From: Rhizobacter sp. AJA081-3
GTDB taxonomy: Bacteria > Pseudomonadota > Gammaproteobacteria > Burkholderiales > Burkholderiaceae_C
NCBI RefSeq assembly: GCF_017795745.1
Contig: NZ_CP059067.1
Span: 4,898,001-4,962,000, forward strand
Length of the DNA: 64,000 nucleotides
Direction: 5' to 3'
Below, one piece after another: positions 32,225-40,648 of the stretch. Below the pieces are notes generated by a model that saw nothing but the letters and a program-made list of their open reading frames with translations, ran no database searches and was not told the DNA's origin. Position 1 is the first letter of the stretch; each line of letters begins with the position of its first letter. The translations under genes were made by a program, and so were the position numbers.

Positions 32225-33247
32225 CTACTCGCCCGCGCTGACGCGGTTGCGGCCTTCGCTCTTCGAGCGGTACAGCGCCTTGTCGGCGCGGTCGATCAGC
32301 GTTTCCATCGGCTCGCCCGGTTTCCAGCTCGACACGCCCAGCGAGACGGTGATCGCGCCGATGCTTTCGCTGCTGTTGCCGCGGCGGATGCGCGCGCCGG
32401 AGATGGTGGTGCGGATCTGTTCGGCCAGGGCCATCGCGCCCGACAGGGAGGTGGCCGGCAGCAGCACGACGAACTCCTCGCCGCCGTAGCGCGCCACCAG
32501 GTCGCGGCCCTTGACGCAGGAGCGGATCGCCATCGCGATGCTCTTCAGCACGGTGTCGCCGAAGACGTGGCCGTACTTGTCGTTGATCTGCTTGAAGTGG
32601 TCGAGGTCGATCAGCACCACGCTCGGGCCGGCCTCGCCGCCGGGGTGCTCGCGCAGCAGCGCCGCCATCGCCTCGTCGAAGCCGCGGCGGTTGCTCACGC
32701 CGGTCAGGGAGTCGAGCGTGGCCTCCACCTTGGCCTGGTCGAGTTCGACGCGCAGTTTCGCGAGTTCGGCGGTGGAGGCCTGCAGCCGCTGCATCAGCGT
32801 GGCGAGGCTGGCCCCGGTGTCGCGCGAGTCGGTGAGCAGCGCGTCGAGCTCGATGCCCAGGTCGGCCGGCATGCCCAGGCTGGCCATGCGCCCGCTCTTT
32901 TCCTGCAGCGATGCGGTGAACTCGGAGACGCGCTCGCCGGTCAGCGTGGCGGTGGTGCCGACCTCGTCGATGACGGCACGCAGCCCGTCGGAGACCTTCT
33001 GCGCGGTTTCAGCAGCGGATTCGAGGATGTGGCGGCGGTACAGCGTGTACACCAGCGTATCGCTCATCGGCACCTGCCGCGCGACGACCTGGTCCATCTC
33101 GGCTTTCAGGCCGGGGTTGCGGCCGGCCAGGTAGTCGTACCAGACGGCATAGGTGATCGGATGGAGCGGCGCCGGATGCTGCGCCATCATCGGGATGGCC
33201 TGGCGCAGCAGTTCGGCGGAGCGGTCCTTCGAATCCGGGTAGTGCAT
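32225..33247 (-). CDS. Cytoplasmic diguanylate cyclase with helical N-terminal domain
   Basis: The 340-residue protein has a soluble helical N-terminal region (1-175) with no membrane segment and a GGDEF domain opening DSLTGVSNRRGFDEAM. The active site GGEEF is at 255-259. The inhibitory I-site position reads KGRD rather than RxxD, so product inhibition may be weakened. The N-terminal domain (HPITYAVWYDYLAGRNPGL) recurs in betaproteobacterial diguanylate cyclases, but I cannot assign its ligand. It is the third GGDEF protein in the window. Confidence 0.88.
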   Translation of the reverse strand: MHYPDSKDRSAELLRQAIPMMAQHPAPLHPITYAVWYDYLAGRNPGLKAEMDQVVARQVPMSDTLVYTLYRRHILESAAETAQKVSDGLRAVIDEVGTTATLTGERVSEFTASLQEKSGRMASLGMPADLGIELDALLTDSRDTGASLATLMQRLQASTAELAKLRVELDQAKVEATLDSLTGVSNRRGFDEAMAALLREHPGGEAGPSVVLIDLDHFKQINDKYGHVFGDTVLKSIAMAIRSCVKGRDLVARYGGEEFVVLLPATSLSGAMALAEQIRTTISGARIRRGNSSESIGAITVSLGVSSWKPGEPMETLIDRADKALYRSKSEGRNRVSAGE

Positions 33248-33331
33248 GCAGCGACCTTGGCGCGACTTCTGGAGCGGAAGCCGGATTCTCGGGCATCCGG
33301 GCTGCCGCGTCTCAGATTCGCAGGCCGCCGA

Positions 33332-34102
33332 TCACAAGTGAGTCACGGCCCGGCCGATTCCCTCGAAGGCCAGCACCACCCGGTCGCCCGGCGAGGCCGG
33401 TGGAGCACCCGCCCAGGTGCCGGTGGTGACCACGCTGCCGGCGCTCAGCCGGCCGTGGCGTGCCGTGGCGTGGCGCAGCCAGTCGGCCAGCACCCAGGCC
33501 GGGTCGCCGCAGGAATGGCTGCCTCGGAATGCCAGGTCCGGCTGATCGCCGATGCCGAGCTGGCCGCGCTGCGCCGACCAGTCGCGCCGCTCGAAGGGCT
33601 GCCACTCGCCGAGCACCAGCGCGGCGTGCGAGGCGAGGTCGGCCAGGCGCAGCAGTGCCGGCGCGGCCAGGCCCTGCTGCCAGCGCGAGTCGACCAGCTC
33701 GATCGAGACCGCCATCGCATCGACCAGGGCGGCGGCGCTGTCGAGATCGAGCGTGTTTGCGAGTGCCGAGTCGACATCGCGGCCCAGGCGCAGCGCGATC
33801 TCCGATTCGACAAGACGGCTGTGCATCGGCCAGCGAGAGGCGTCGGCGGGGCTCGCCCACACGCCGGCTGGTGGCAGCGGGGCGTGGGTGAGCGGCTGGC
33901 TTCGCCCGGGGCCGCCGGACTTCCAGTGGCGCGGCGCGCCGTCGTCGAACCAGCCGAGCGCCTGGGCCACCCGCTGCTGCACGGCATACGCCGCGTCGGG
34001 GTCGGGCAACGCGTCGGCCAGCGGAGCGGCGTCGGCCGGGAGGCCGCTGCGCCGAGCCTGCAACAGCGCCTGGGTGACGGTCTCGATGCCGGTGTTGCTC
34101 AT
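33332..34102 (-). CDS. Fumarylacetoacetate hydrolase/2-keto-4-pentenoate hydratase family protein
   Basis: The 256-residue protein resembles the MhpD/fumarylacetoacetase family: VESEIALRLGRDV (metal-binding E-x-E region), SIELVDSRW, and a late SVVTTGTWAG. Members hydrate or cleave 2-keto acids in aromatic meta-cleavage and related pathways, using a divalent metal. Its ATG overlaps the MaoC stop (ATGA 34099-34102), completing a three-gene coupled operon with the cyclodeaminase and MaoC genes. Substrate unknown. The family normally has about 260 residues, so it is full length. Confidence 0.8.
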   Translation of the reverse strand: MSNTGIETVTQALLQARRSGLPADAAPLADALPDPDAAYAVQQRVAQALGWFDDGAPRHWKSGGPGRSQPLTHAPLPPAGVWASPADASRWPMHSRLVESEIALRLGRDVDSALANTLDLDSAAALVDAMAVSIELVDSRWQQGLAAPALLRLADLASHAALVLGEWQPFERRDWSAQRGQLGIGDQPDLAFRGSHSCGDPAWVLADWLRHATARHGRLSAGSVVTTGTWAGAPPASPGDRVVLAFEGIGRAVTHL

Positions 34103-34587
34103 GCCGCTTCTCCTGCAGTCTCACCGGTCGGCCGGCGGCGGAACATGCCCCAGCCCTCCATGGTCAGCACCACCTCGTCGTTCTGGTTCATCACCTGCCA
34201 GCGCGAGCGCACCAGGCCGACATCGGGCCGGCTGCCCATCGGCCGCGCCTCCAGCACCTCGAGCCGCACACGCAGCGTGTCGCCGGGGTAGACGGGCCGT
34301 GTCCAACGCAAGCTGTCGATGCCGGGCGAGCCCAGGCTTGCGGCCTCGAGCAGGTGGTCGTCGCAGATCATGCGCATGGTCATCGCGCAGGTGTGCCAGC
34401 CGCTGGCCGACAGCCTGCCGAACAGCGAGGCCTCGGCAGCCTCGTCGTCGAGGTGGAAGGGCTGCGGATCGAATTGGCTCGCGAAGGCGAGCACGGCCTC
34501 GCGCGTGACGGTCTGGGCGCCGAACTCGCGGACCGAGCCGGCGGGGAAGTCTTCCCAGTGGAAGCGAATCGTTCGTTGGCGGTTCAC
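34099..34587 (-). CDS. MaoC-family dehydratase
   Basis: The 162-residue protein has a single hot-dog fold with the hydratase-2 motif region ASQFDPQPFHLDDEAA (catalytic Asp and His in D-x-x-x-x-H form), FGRLSASGWHT and the C-terminal VLTMEGWGMFRRR. It should hydrate an enoyl-CoA or related acyl thioester. The start is a GTG at 34587 that overlaps the stop of the cyclodeaminase gene (GTGA), and its own stop overlaps the next start, so all three genes are translationally coupled. The longer upstream extension has no homology and was not used. Confidence 0.82.
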   Translation of the reverse strand: MNRQRTIRFHWEDFPAGSVREFGAQTVTREAVLAFASQFDPQPFHLDDEAAEASLFGRLSASGWHTCAMTMRMICDDHLLEAASLGSPGIDSLRWTRPVYPGDTLRVRLEVLEARPMGSRPDVGLVRSRWQVMNQNDEVVLTMEGWGMFRRRPTGETAGEAA

Positions 34588-35525
34588 TGCGCCAGCATAG
34601 CGCCCGCCACCAGCTCGGCGGCCGCCAGGTCCTCGAGCGCGTTGCCCACCGCCTTGAACAGCGTGATCTCGCGTTCGTGCGTCCGCCCGGGCCGCTCGCC
34701 GCGGCACAGCTGCGCGAGCGTGCCCTGCAGCTGCGCAGCGTCGAACGCCCCCTCGGCCATCGCGCCTAGCACGTCGCCCGACTTGGCCAGCGCCTCCTCG
34801 GTGTCGACGAAGACGCGGCTGCGCGAGAAGCACGCGGCGTCGCTCTCGCGCATGCGCGGCGTGAAGCTGCCGATCAGGTCGAGGTGCGTTCCCTCGCGCA
34901 GCCACTCGCCGCGCACCAGCGGCGCCTCGGCGAGCGTGGCGCAGCTGACGATGTCAGCCTGCTCGACCGCGCTGCGCAGGTCGGTCACCGCTTGTGCATC
35001 GATGCCATCGGTGCGCCACTGCCGGGCCAGCGCCAGCGCGCCTTCGGGCCGATGGTTCCACACCCGCACCTGCGTGATCGGCCGCACCGTGCGCATCGCC
35101 GGCGCCAGGTGCTGCGCGACGCGGCCGCTGCCCAACACGAGCAGGCGCGACGCATCGCCGCGCGCGAGGAAGCTCGCCGCCAGGGCCGCGGCGGCAGCGG
35201 TGCGGCGCGAAGTGATCTCGTTGCCGTCGAGCTGCGCGAGCGGCACGCCGGTGCGCGCGTCGAACAGCGTGTACAGGGAGTGCAGCCCCGGCAGGGCGCG
35301 ATCGGTGTTGCCGGGAAAGATGGTGACGGTCTTGATGCCGAGGTAGTGGCCCGGCCGCCAGGCCGGCATCAGCAGCACGGTGCCGCCGCGGCCTTCGAGG
35401 TCGTCGACGCGATGGGTGTGGCGCAGCGGCACCTCGCAACCTTCGACGAAGGCGCGTCGCAGTGCGTCGATCAGGGCGGGCCAGCCCAGGGGGGCGGCGG
35501 TAGCGTTGGCGTCGAGGTGGAGCAA
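34584..35525 (-). CDS. Ornithine cyclodeaminase/mu-crystallin family protein
   Basis: The 313-residue protein has a Rossmann NAD-binding core (LLVLGSGRVAQHL, about 148-160) and family features such as LLMPAWRPGHYLGIKTVTIFP and DGNEITSRRTAAAAALAA. Relatives are NAD-dependent cyclodeaminases, ketimine reductases or alanine dehydrogenases, so the exact reaction is uncertain. The start is a TTG at 35525: an in-frame stop lies five codons upstream, and the conserved first helix (LDANATAAPLGWPALIDALR) begins immediately after it. It heads the coupled operon with MaoC and hydratase genes. Confidence 0.8.
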   Translation of the reverse strand: MLHLDANATAAPLGWPALIDALRRAFVEGCEVPLRHTHRVDDLEGRGGTVLLMPAWRPGHYLGIKTVTIFPGNTDRALPGLHSLYTLFDARTGVPLAQLDGNEITSRRTAAAAALAASFLARGDASRLLVLGSGRVAQHLAPAMRTVRPITQVRVWNHRPEGALALARQWRTDGIDAQAVTDLRSAVEQADIVSCATLAEAPLVRGEWLREGTHLDLIGSFTPRMRESDAACFSRSRVFVDTEEALAKSGDVLGAMAEGAFDAAQLQGTLAQLCRGERPGRTHEREITLFKAVGNALEDLAAAELVAGAMLAQ

Positions 35526-35577
35526 GGGGCGGAGCGCTCAGGTGCGCCCCGCGAGTATCCGATGCGTCGGTCGACGC

Positions 35578-35865
35578 TCAGGCGAAGAAGTGGCGGAACA
35601 CGTCCGGCTCGCGCAACTCGCGAGTCACCAGGCCGCGCAGCGGCTCTTGGAACGGGCCACTTTCCGTGATCGGGTCCAGCGCGGCGGGCATGGTGACGTC
35701 CCAGGTCGTCGAGAAGCCCGACGAGTGCTGGAAGTCGCCGCGGCGGGTGTCGACGTTGACCAGCCGCTCGGTCAGGGAGGGAAGCTCCTCCCATTCGATG
35801 CCCGTGCCGTACTGGCTCAGGCGACGCTGCGTGCTGGCGAGATAGCGGTTCGGTTGGCGGTTCAT
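35578..35865 (-). CDS. Hypothetical protein
   Basis: This 95-residue soluble protein of unknown function begins MNRQPNRYLASTQRRLSQYG and contains GTGIEWEELPSL and HSSGFSTTWDVTMP. The start ATG at 35865 has AGGA seven bases upstream. No signal peptide, membrane helix or known motif is visible. It lies 52 bp upstream of the cyclodeaminase operon on the same strand and may share its transcript. Confidence 0.6.
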   Translation of the reverse strand: MNRQPNRYLASTQRRLSQYGTGIEWEELPSLTERLVNVDTRRGDFQHSSGFSTTWDVTMPAALDPITESGPFQEPLRGLVTRELREPDVFRHFFA

Positions 35866-36045
35866 GGTCGGGTCCTGCGGTGTGACAACGTGATGGGAAG
35901 CTTATCGACCGCCACCCCGGGTCATGAACCCGATAAGGGGCACGCGGAGCCGCCATTTCGACATCGCAACGGCATTCGCGTGCGAAAGTTCCTCGTTCGG
36001 GCGTGGGGTCCCCCGTGCCCAGGGCTTGACGCGACAATCGGGTTC

Positions 36046-36522
36046 ATGGCTCGACTCGACACGCTCCCCGCCCCGCCTGCCGCCAACGCCGAGCCGCGCC
36101 GCAAGGGCGTGCCCGCCGACCCGCAGAAGTTCGCCGTCGACGTGCGCGCGAGCCGCATCGACGGGCGCGGCGCCTTCGCGGCCGAGGCGATGCCGGCACG
36201 GCGCAAGATCGGCGAGATCCGCGGCGAATCAGTCAGCGTGCGCGAGGCGCGGCGCCGCGCGAAGACGATGGAACGCATCATGATCGTCGAGGTGAGCCAC
36301 ACGCGCGCCATCGACGCGTCGGGGTCCACCGACCCTCTGCGCTTCACCAACCACTCCTGCCAGCCCAACGCGGTGCTGCGCATCCGCCAGGGCCGGGTCG
36401 AGTTCTACGCGATGCGCGACATCGCCGTCGGCGAGGAGATCACCGTCAACTACGGCGAGACGCACCACGAGGGCAAGCTGCGTTGCCGTTGCGGCGCGCC
36501 CGGCTGCGTGGGGGCGATCTGA
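36046..36522 (+). CDS. SET-domain protein (putative protein-lysine methyltransferase)
   Basis: The 158-residue protein is almost entirely a SET domain: RASRIDGRGAFAAEAMPARR at the start, FTNHSCQPNAVLRI (the N-H-S-C-x-P-N pseudoknot strand, about 100-113), then DIAVGEEITVNYGE and a post-SET-like cysteine cluster CRCGAPGCVG at the end. SET proteins transfer a methyl group from S-adenosylmethionine to lysine. Bacterial copies are sporadic; targets here are unknown. The ATG at 36046 is preceded by the promoter-like TTGACGCGACAAT but no clear ribosome-binding site. An exonuclease gene follows 8 bases downstream. Confidence 0.85.
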   Translation: MARLDTLPAPPAANAEPRRKGVPADPQKFAVDVRASRIDGRGAFAAEAMPARRKIGEIRGESVSVREARRRAKTMERIMIVEVSHTRAIDASGSTDPLRFTNHSCQPNAVLRIRQGRVEFYAMRDIAVGEEITVNYGETHHEGKLRCRCGAPGCVGAI

Positions 36523-36530
36523 CGCCGCGC

Positions 36531-37160
36531 ATGCAGACGATCGCCGTCATCGACTTCGAGACCACCGGCAGTTCGCCCTCGCAGGGCGCACGCGCGACCG
36601 AGATCGCCGCGGTGCTGGTGGAGGGCGGGCGCATCGTCGGCCGCTTCCAGAGCCTGATGAACAGCGGCGCCTGGGTGCCGCCCTTCATCGAGCAGCTCAC
36701 CGGCATCAGCAACGCCATGCTGGCCGACGCGCCGCCCTCGCGCGCCGTGATGCACGAGGTGATGCGCTTCACGCGCGGCTGCCCGCTGGTGGCGCACAAC
36801 GCCGCCTTCGACCGGGGCTTCTGGCAAGCCGAGGCCGTGCGCGCCGACTGCGAGCCCGACGCAGCGCATGCTTTCGCCTGCACGCTGCTGCTGGCCAGGC
36901 GCCTGTACCCCGAAGCGCCCAACCACAAGCTCGGCACGCTGGCCGCGTGGCACCGCCTGCCCAGCGCCGGCCGCGCGCACCGTGCGCTCGCCGATGCGGA
37001 GGTGACGGCGCACCTGCTTCTGCGCATGCAGGCCGACCTGCGAGAGCGCCACGCTGCGCTGTGCGAGGGTGGGGTGGATCACGCGCTGCTGTGCACGCTG
37101 CAGCGTTTGCCGCGGCGGCAGATGAATCGTCTCAGCGCCGGTTCAGCCCCGCCAGGTTGA
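36531..37160 (+). CDS. DnaQ-like 3'-5' exonuclease
   Basis: The 209-residue protein has the DEDDh exonuclease motifs: IDFETTGSSPS (ExoI, Asp8 and Glu10), HNAAFDRGFW (ExoII) and AHRALADAEVTAHLL (ExoIII with the catalytic His and Asp). It resembles the PolC/epsilon-type proofreading nucleases but is a stand-alone protein of unknown pathway. It begins 8 bases after the SET gene, so the two are probably co-transcribed. Its 3' end overlaps the convergent lipoprotein gene by 29 bases. Confidence 0.85.
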   Translation: MQTIAVIDFETTGSSPSQGARATEIAAVLVEGGRIVGRFQSLMNSGAWVPPFIEQLTGISNAMLADAPPSRAVMHEVMRFTRGCPLVAHNAAFDRGFWQAEAVRADCEPDAAHAFACTLLLARRLYPEAPNHKLGTLAAWHRLPSAGRAHRALADAEVTAHLLLRMQADLRERHAALCEGGVDHALLCTLQRLPRRQMNRLSAGSAPPG

Positions 37161-37608
37161 TCGAGCCTTCCTTCGTGAAGCGCACCGTGCCGAAGGCGCC
37201 GCCGGCGAGCTTGCCGCGCAGCACGTAGGGCATCACCTCGCGTTGCGTGCCGTCGGCCAGCACCAGCGCCTGGCGCACCGCGTTCATCGCCGAGATGCTC
37301 ACCGGGATCACCAGGATGCTTTCGCCGTAGCGAGGCACGCTGCCCTTCTGGTCGCTCACGCCGGTGGCCAGGGTCTTGCCGTTGACGTCGAGCTCGAGCG
37401 CGGTGCCGTCGTATTCCACCGCGCCGTCGTTGGGGTTCTGGATGCGCAGCTTGACCGCCAGCCGCAGCTCCAGGCCCTGGCCTTCGGCCGGCTCGATGCC
37501 GACGACCTCGACGCGCAGCGGGTCGCGCCCGGGCATCGCGGCGCAGGCGGCGAGCACCATCACGGCCATCAGCATCAGGAATCGGGCGAGCAGCGGGCGC
37601 AGGCTCAT
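37132..37608 (-). CDS. LEA-type-2 (WHy domain) lipoprotein
   Basis: The 158-residue protein has a lipoprotein signal with lipobox LAAC (acylated Cys22) and a WHy/LEA14-like beta-sandwich: VVGIEPAEGQGLELRLAVKL, RIQNPNDGAVEYDGTALELD (the family's N-P-N signature) and GSINLAGL near the end. Bacterial relatives are stress-related or unknown. The ATG at 37608 has AAGGAG at good spacing. Downstream it overlaps the exonuclease gene by 29 bases. Confidence 0.85.
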   Translation of the reverse strand: MSLRPLLARFLMLMAVMVLAACAAMPGRDPLRVEVVGIEPAEGQGLELRLAVKLRIQNPNDGAVEYDGTALELDVNGKTLATGVSDQKGSVPRYGESILVIPVSISAMNAVRQALVLADGTQREVMPYVLRGKLAGGAFGTVRFTKEGSINLAGLNRR

Positions 37609-37742
37609 GGATCGGTCTCCTTGCGAGGTTTGCAGGACGCAGTATGCCGCCCGGCAGTGACGCCGAGTGACAGCTTGATTCAATGCAACACGGCCCGCTC
37701 TGGCGGGACTAGGATCGATGCGTCCCCCGAAGAGGTCGTGCC

Positions 37743-38069
37743 ATGAAGTCGCTGAAAGCCGCGTTGAACACCCCGCCGGAGCCCGGCTTCGACGAAGCAT
37801 CGTTGGCCGACACGTCGCTGCCCGACAGCGGCTCCGTGGTGCGCCACCCCGACGGCTACTACTGGCTCGCGCCCGATGGCCACCAGCAGTTCGGGCCTTT
37901 CGCTACCGCCCAGGAGGCGCTGGACGACATGAATGCGGCCGGCGAGGAGAGCATCGAACCCGGCGAGACGCTGCAGGAGGCCGAGCAGGAGCTCGGCCTG
38001 GCCGACTGGGTGGATGCCGACACGGGCGAACTCGCCGAGCAGAACGGCACGCGCATCGAGGATCACTGA
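37743..38069 (+). CDS. Hypothetical acidic protein
   Basis: The 108-residue, strongly acidic protein has a compact central segment GYYWLAPDGHQQFGPFATAQ (aromatic-rich, resembling small GYF-like or DUF modules) and an acidic tail of Glu and Asp. GAGG lies eight bases before the ATG. There is no signal peptide. Function unknown; it would be cytosolic. It converges with the kinase-fusion gene and overlaps it by 7 bases. Confidence 0.65.
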   Translation: MKSLKAALNTPPEPGFDEASLADTSLPDSGSVVRHPDGYYWLAPDGHQQFGPFATAQEALDDMNAAGEESIEPGETLQEAEQELGLADWVDADTGELAEQNGTRIEDH

Positions 38070-39625
38070 CGCAGCGTTTCGGCGAGTGCCTCGCAGCGCG
38101 AGGCCAGCGTGGCTGCGTCGCAGTCGGTAGGCAGGCGCTGGGCGGATTCTTCGTCTGCCACCGGCTCGCGGATGCCGAGCTGGAAGGCGAGCACCTCGAG
38201 CGTGGCGTCGGAGGCGTCGTGTCCCGCGGCCATGCGCCGCGCGATGCGCTCGCGCAGCACCGGCCTCGGCGCCGTGCACTCGACCAGCACGAAGCGCGCG
38301 CCTTCGGCCGCGGCCATCGCCCGCAGTTCGTCGCGCTCGGGGCGACGCAGCGCGGCCGCGTCGACGATCACGTTCAGGCCGGCGCGCAGCAGCGCCTGCG
38401 CGAGCGACAGCAGACGCGCGTAAGTGCGGGTGTTCATCGCCCGGCTGTAGAGCTGCCGCGCCTGCTCGGCGGTCGGCCTCGCGGTGCTCGCCACGCCGGC
38501 CAGGCGCTTGCGCTCCACGTCCGAGCGGATGCGCACCGCGCCCAGCGGCTGCAGCAGCGCCAGCGCCACCGTGCTCTTGCCCGAGCCCGAGAGGCCACAG
38601 CTCAGCACCAGGTTCGGTGTCGCCTGCCGCAGCTGCGACAGCGCGCCGGCCACGCGCAGGTCGCGCGCCAGCGCCGCCCGCGCCGCGGCGCGCGCGGCTT
38701 CGTCGCCGGCCTGGCCCAGCCGCAGCGCCGCGACCTGCGCGCGCACCAGCGCACGGTAGACCGCGAAGAAGGGCAGCAGCGCCAGGCCGCCGTAGTCGCC
38801 GGTGTGCTCGGCGTAGCCGCTGGCGAAGCGCCAGGCCTGCCGCGGCAGGCCATGGCGCCACAGGTCCATGAAGGTGAACGCCACGTCGGCCATCGTGTCG
38901 GTGTGGCGCAGCGCCGCATTGAACTCGATGCCATCGAAGGGCAGTGGCTCGCCGTCGACGCGAACGATGTTGCCCAGGTGCAGGTCGCCGTGGCCTTCGC
39001 GCACGAAGCCCTGCGCACGGCGCAGCGCGAGCAGCGGGGCGATGCGCGCGAACTCCTGCGCCGTCCAGCCGCGCAACGCGGCCGGTGCCTCGCCACCGAG
39101 TGCGTCGAAGTTGGCCCGCGCCCAGCCGAGCACGGCCTGCGGGTCGCCATAGGCGGCGGGCGAGGCCGGCAGCGCCTCGTGGAACGAGGCCACGCGTGTG
39201 GCCAGCGTTTCGACTAACGCGTCGGTCAGTTCGCCGCGCGTGGCCAGCCGGTCGAGCAGGCCGTCGTTGTCGAAGCGGCGCATGCGCAGCAGCCAGTCGA
39301 TCGGCTCGCCGGGCTCGTCGGCGCGGCCGAAACGCGCCTGCGCGGCCGGGCCGAACACCGGCAGCACGTCGAGGTAGAGCTGCGGCGCGGTGCGGCGGTT
39401 CAGGCGCAGCTCTTCCTCGCAGTCGACGCGGCGTCGCTCGGCAGTGGAGAAGTCGAGGAAACCCAGCGCGAGCGGCTTGCGCAGCTTGTAGGCGAAGTCG
39501 CCGGCCAGCAGCAGCGTCGAGATGTGGGTCTCGATGCATTCGGTGCCCGCGCCCAGCGCGGACTGCAGTGCGGCCACGAGCGCGTGGTGGGCCTCGAGCT
39601 GGGGGTCGCGGGTGCTCACCCGCAC
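38063..39625 (-). CDS. Bifunctional aminoglycoside phosphotransferase-like/P-loop kinase protein
   Basis: The roughly 520-residue protein fuses two domains. Residues 1-310 resemble the aminoglycoside/choline kinase-like fold, with the catalytic loop GHGDLHLGNIV and D-G-I-E-F. Residues 335-520 are a P-loop kinase of the zeta-toxin/chloramphenicol-phosphotransferase type (GLSGSGKSTVALALL, IRSDVERKRL). Homologous two-domain proteins are widespread in proteobacteria and uncharacterised. The start is GTG at 39625 or a second GTG at 39619, five bases after the stop of the upstream hydrolase gene. Its substrate is unknown. Confidence 0.85.
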   Translation of the reverse strand: MRVSTRDPQLEAHHALVAALQSALGAGTECIETHISTLLLAGDFAYKLRKPLALGFLDFSTAERRRVDCEEELRLNRRTAPQLYLDVLPVFGPAAQARFGRADEPGEPIDWLLRMRRFDNDGLLDRLATRGELTDALVETLATRVASFHEALPASPAAYGDPQAVLGWARANFDALGGEAPAALRGWTAQEFARIAPLLALRRAQGFVREGHGDLHLGNIVRVDGEPLPFDGIEFNAALRHTDTMADVAFTFMDLWRHGLPRQAWRFASGYAEHTGDYGGLALLPFFAVYRALVRAQVAALRLGQAGDEAARAAARAALARDLRVAGALSQLRQATPNLVLSCGLSGSGKSTVALALLQPLGAVRIRSDVERKRLAGVASTARPTAEQARQLYSRAMNTRTYARLLSLAQALLRAGLNVIVDAAALRRPERDELRAMAAAEGARFVLVECTAPRPVLRERIARRMAAGHDASDATLEVLAFQLGIREPVADEESAQRLPTDCDAATLASRCEALAETLRQ

Positions 39626-39629
39626 GAGC

Positions 39630-40628
39630 TTACAGGCCGAGCCGCGTGTAGCGCGCCACGATGCCGGCGAACTGCGTCGGCCATTGACGCAGCGCAGCGT
39701 CCTCGCCGTCGAACACGTCCTTCAGGAAGGCCAGCGACAGCGCGCGGGTCGCCTCCTTCACCTTCGGGTTCAGCGACATGCCGCCGGTGCCGCTGCGGTC
39801 GGTGAACATGCTGTGCGAGCCGCCGGTGAACACCGCCAGCGCCTTGCGCGGGCCGCCGGTGGCGTCGAACACCGCCACGCGGTCGGTCGCGCCGGAGTAG
39901 TAGCCCGGGATGCGGATGATGTCTTCGGTGCAGGTCACGTGCAGCGTGGGCACGGTGATGCCGGCCAGGATCTTCGACGGGTCGGTCTCGCCGTAGAAGG
40001 GCGGCGCCGACAGGATGATCGCTGCCTTGATGCGCGGGTCGCGGAAGTCCAGCCGCTGCCCGGCGCGCTCGACTTGCGCGCCGGCGGCCAGCAGCGTGGT
40101 GTTGGCGCCGTAGGAATGCCCGGCTGCGACGATGCGGTCGGCATCGATGCGCGAGGCCAGCGGGCCGGCGAGCAACTGGTCGAGTGCGAAGTGCATGTCG
40201 AGCACGCGCGCGATGGCCTCCTTGTCCTGCGCGGCGTCGCGCAGCCGGCCGACCAGGCCGAACGGGTTGCCGGCCCACAGGTTGCGGTCGCTGCCCACGT
40301 GCTGCAGGTGCAGGCTGGCGTAACCCTGGCTGGCCCAGTAGCGGCCGAGGTAGCTGTAGCCCATGCGCGAGCCGCCGATGCCGTGCGAGAACACCACCAG
40401 CGGCACCGGCTTGCCGGCCGCAGCGCCGTCGGGCAGGTACAGGCGCACCGGCACCGAACGGCCACGCGATTCATCGCGCCAGTCGAAATCCATCGTGCCG
40501 AAGGGCACGCCGGCCAGTTCGGCCGGGGCCGAAGCGGCCGGTGCGGGGATCGGGCTGTCGGCGCGTGCCGCCGGCGCGGCCAGTGCGGCCGTGAGGCACA
40601 GGGCGGTGAGGGTGCGGATCGACGGCAT
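39630..40628 (-). CDS. Secreted alpha/beta-hydrolase family protein
   Basis: The 332-residue protein has a Sec-type signal peptide (about 1-23, ending ARADS), a strand-loop VVFSHGIGGSRMGYSYLG near the oxyanion hole, and nucleophile GHSYGANTTLLAAG. A late GGSHSMFTD may supply the His. It resembles the dienelactone-hydrolase and platelet-activating-factor-acetylhydrolase relatives, so it is an exported esterase or lipase of unknown substrate. It lies just downstream of the RND pump gene (20 bp) on the same strand and could be co-transcribed with the efflux operon, though it is not a usual member. Confidence 0.83.
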   Translation of the reverse strand: MPSIRTLTALCLTAALAAPAARADSPIPAPAASAPAELAGVPFGTMDFDWRDESRGRSVPVRLYLPDGAAAGKPVPLVVFSHGIGGSRMGYSYLGRYWASQGYASLHLQHVGSDRNLWAGNPFGLVGRLRDAAQDKEAIARVLDMHFALDQLLAGPLASRIDADRIVAAGHSYGANTTLLAAGAQVERAGQRLDFRDPRIKAAIILSAPPFYGETDPSKILAGITVPTLHVTCTEDIIRIPGYYSGATDRVAVFDATGGPRKALAVFTGGSHSMFTDRSGTGGMSLNPKVKEATRALSLAFLKDVFDGEDAALRQWPTQFAGIVARYTRLGL

Positions 40629-40648
40629 GTCGGTTCTCGTAAAGGGGC

